Below are positions 4,643-5,148 of a stretch of DNA of 5,148 nucleotides, piece by piece (the stretch's first letter is position 1; the number at the start of each line of letters is the position of its first letter). This DNA is from an uncultured Calothrix sp. (GTDB lineage: Bacteria > Cyanobacteriota > Cyanobacteriia > Cyanobacteriales > Nostocaceae). The stretch covers positions 1 through 5,148 of the forward strand of contig CAKZYM010000803.1 in assembly GCA_937884685.1 (NCBI GenBank), read 5' to 3'. A model generated the notes under the pieces. It did not search any database. It was given only the letters and a program-made list of their open reading frames with translations, and was not told the origin of the DNA. Made by a program: the position numbers and the translations under genes.

Positions 4643-5148
4643 ATGCAGAATTTTAAAATTGACGAAATAGCTTCAAATGTTGGGGAAAAATCTTATTCTC
4701 GCGAAAGTTGGCAAGGTGGATATAAGTCTTTAACAGAAGAGTTAGATTATTGGATTGATGATATTGAGGGAGAAATACCGGCTGATTTAAACGGTACGCT
4801 GTTTAGAAATGGGCCTGGTTTGCTTGATATTAACGGAAAAAATATTCATCATCCTTTTGATGGTGATGGAATGATTAGCCGGATTACTTTTACTAACGGA
4901 CGCGCTCATTTCCGCAATCGTTTTGTCAGAACTAAGGCTTATATTGAAGAACAAAAAGCGGGCAAAATTCTCTATCGTGGAGTATTTGGAACCCAAAAAC
5001 CTGGTGGTTGGTTAGCCAATGCTTTCGATTTTAATCTAAAAAATATTGCTAATACTAATGTTATATATTGGGGTGGTAAGCTGTTAGCTTTGTCGGAAGC
5101 AGCAGAACCTCATAAACTTGACCATCGAACTTTAGAAACTTTGGGTAA
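4643..5148 (+). CDS. Carotenoid cleavage oxygenase, N-terminal part (runs off right edge)
   Basis: The open frame from ATG 4643 reaches the window end without a stop, giving 168 residues of a family that is usually about 450-500 long. Members use a non-haem iron held by four histidines to split carotenoids or apocarotenoids with O2. Seen here are family marks of the beta-propeller start: IPADLNGTLFRNGPG (45-59), HHPFDGDGMI (69-78), FRNRFVRT (90-97), GGWLANAFD (121-129) and ANTNVIYWGGKLLAL (136-150). The first iron-binding His is expected near residue 180, just outside the window, so activity cannot be judged. The sequence resembles what I recall of the Nostoc PCC 7120 NSC1/NosCCD type, but this is memory, not a comparison. 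Ser151 takes the place of a Trp common in the family. No Shine-Dalgarno sequence precedes the ATG, but the only upstream sequence is repeat-derived. Confidence 0.92.
   Translation, partial: MQNFKIDEIASNVGEKSYSRESWQGGYKSLTEELDYWIDDIEGEIPADLNGTLFRNGPGLLDINGKNIHHPFDGDGMISRITFTNGRAHFRNRFVRTKAYIEEQKAGKILYRGVFGTQKPGGWLANAFDFNLKNIANTNVIYWGGKLLALSEAAEPHKLDHRTLETLG

Noticed and set aside
4787..4996. Minus-strand 69-residue frame inside the carotenoid oxygenase
   Set aside because: The plus strand encodes clear carotenoid oxygenase motifs here, so this is a shadow.
184..5148. A biosynthetic operon joining the ketoacyl synthase, SRPBCC protein and carotenoid oxygenase
   Set aside because: The SRPBCC gene is on the opposite strand, the transporter intervenes, and all spacers are 100 bp or more; no acyl carrier, reductase or other pathway enzyme is present.

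Overview
The window looks like AT-rich chromosomal DNA from a filamentous, probably heterocyst-forming (Nostocales-type) cyanobacterium. Three things suggest this. One is an exact HIP1 octamer (GCGATCGC). Another is the dense set of 7-bp and 8-bp short tandem repeats (STRR-type, including the CCCCAAT/ATTGGGG family) in the spacers. The third is the gene set: a lipoprotein cyclophilin, a cyanobacterial-style ketoacyl synthase, a BT1/folate-biopterin transporter and a carotenoid oxygenase. No mobile element, CRISPR array, tRNA or rRNA is visible.

Layout: 1-126 is a TAACTCC array followed by an AATCYAA array. 184-954 (+) is a lipoprotein peptidyl-prolyl isomerase. 955-1123 is a spacer made almost entirely of five repeat modules. 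1124-2332 (+) is a beta-ketoacyl-ACP synthase-like protein that starts at a TTG lying in the end of a repeat and carries an 8-bp repeat tract inside its reading frame. 2433-2867 (-) is a small SRPBCC (START/polyketide-cyclase fold) protein, convergent with the synthase. 3018-4457 (+) is a 12-helix folate/biopterin-family transporter, divergent from the SRPBCC gene. 4458-4642 is another repeat mosaic that begins with a G-quadruplex-like run next to the transporter stop codon. 4643-5148 (+) is the N-terminal third or so of a carotenoid cleavage oxygenase that runs off the right edge.

The genes do not form an obvious pathway or operon: spacers are 100-185 bp, strands are mixed, and the products act in protein folding, acyl condensation, lipid or hydrophobic ligand binding, pteridine transport and apocarotenoid production. 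The most notable signal is the repeats. The same modules recur in the same order in the spacers. One has become coding sequence inside the ketoacyl synthase. A shared repeat terminus (AAAATTGA) appears to supply a possible -35 box at one gene and the start codon at another.
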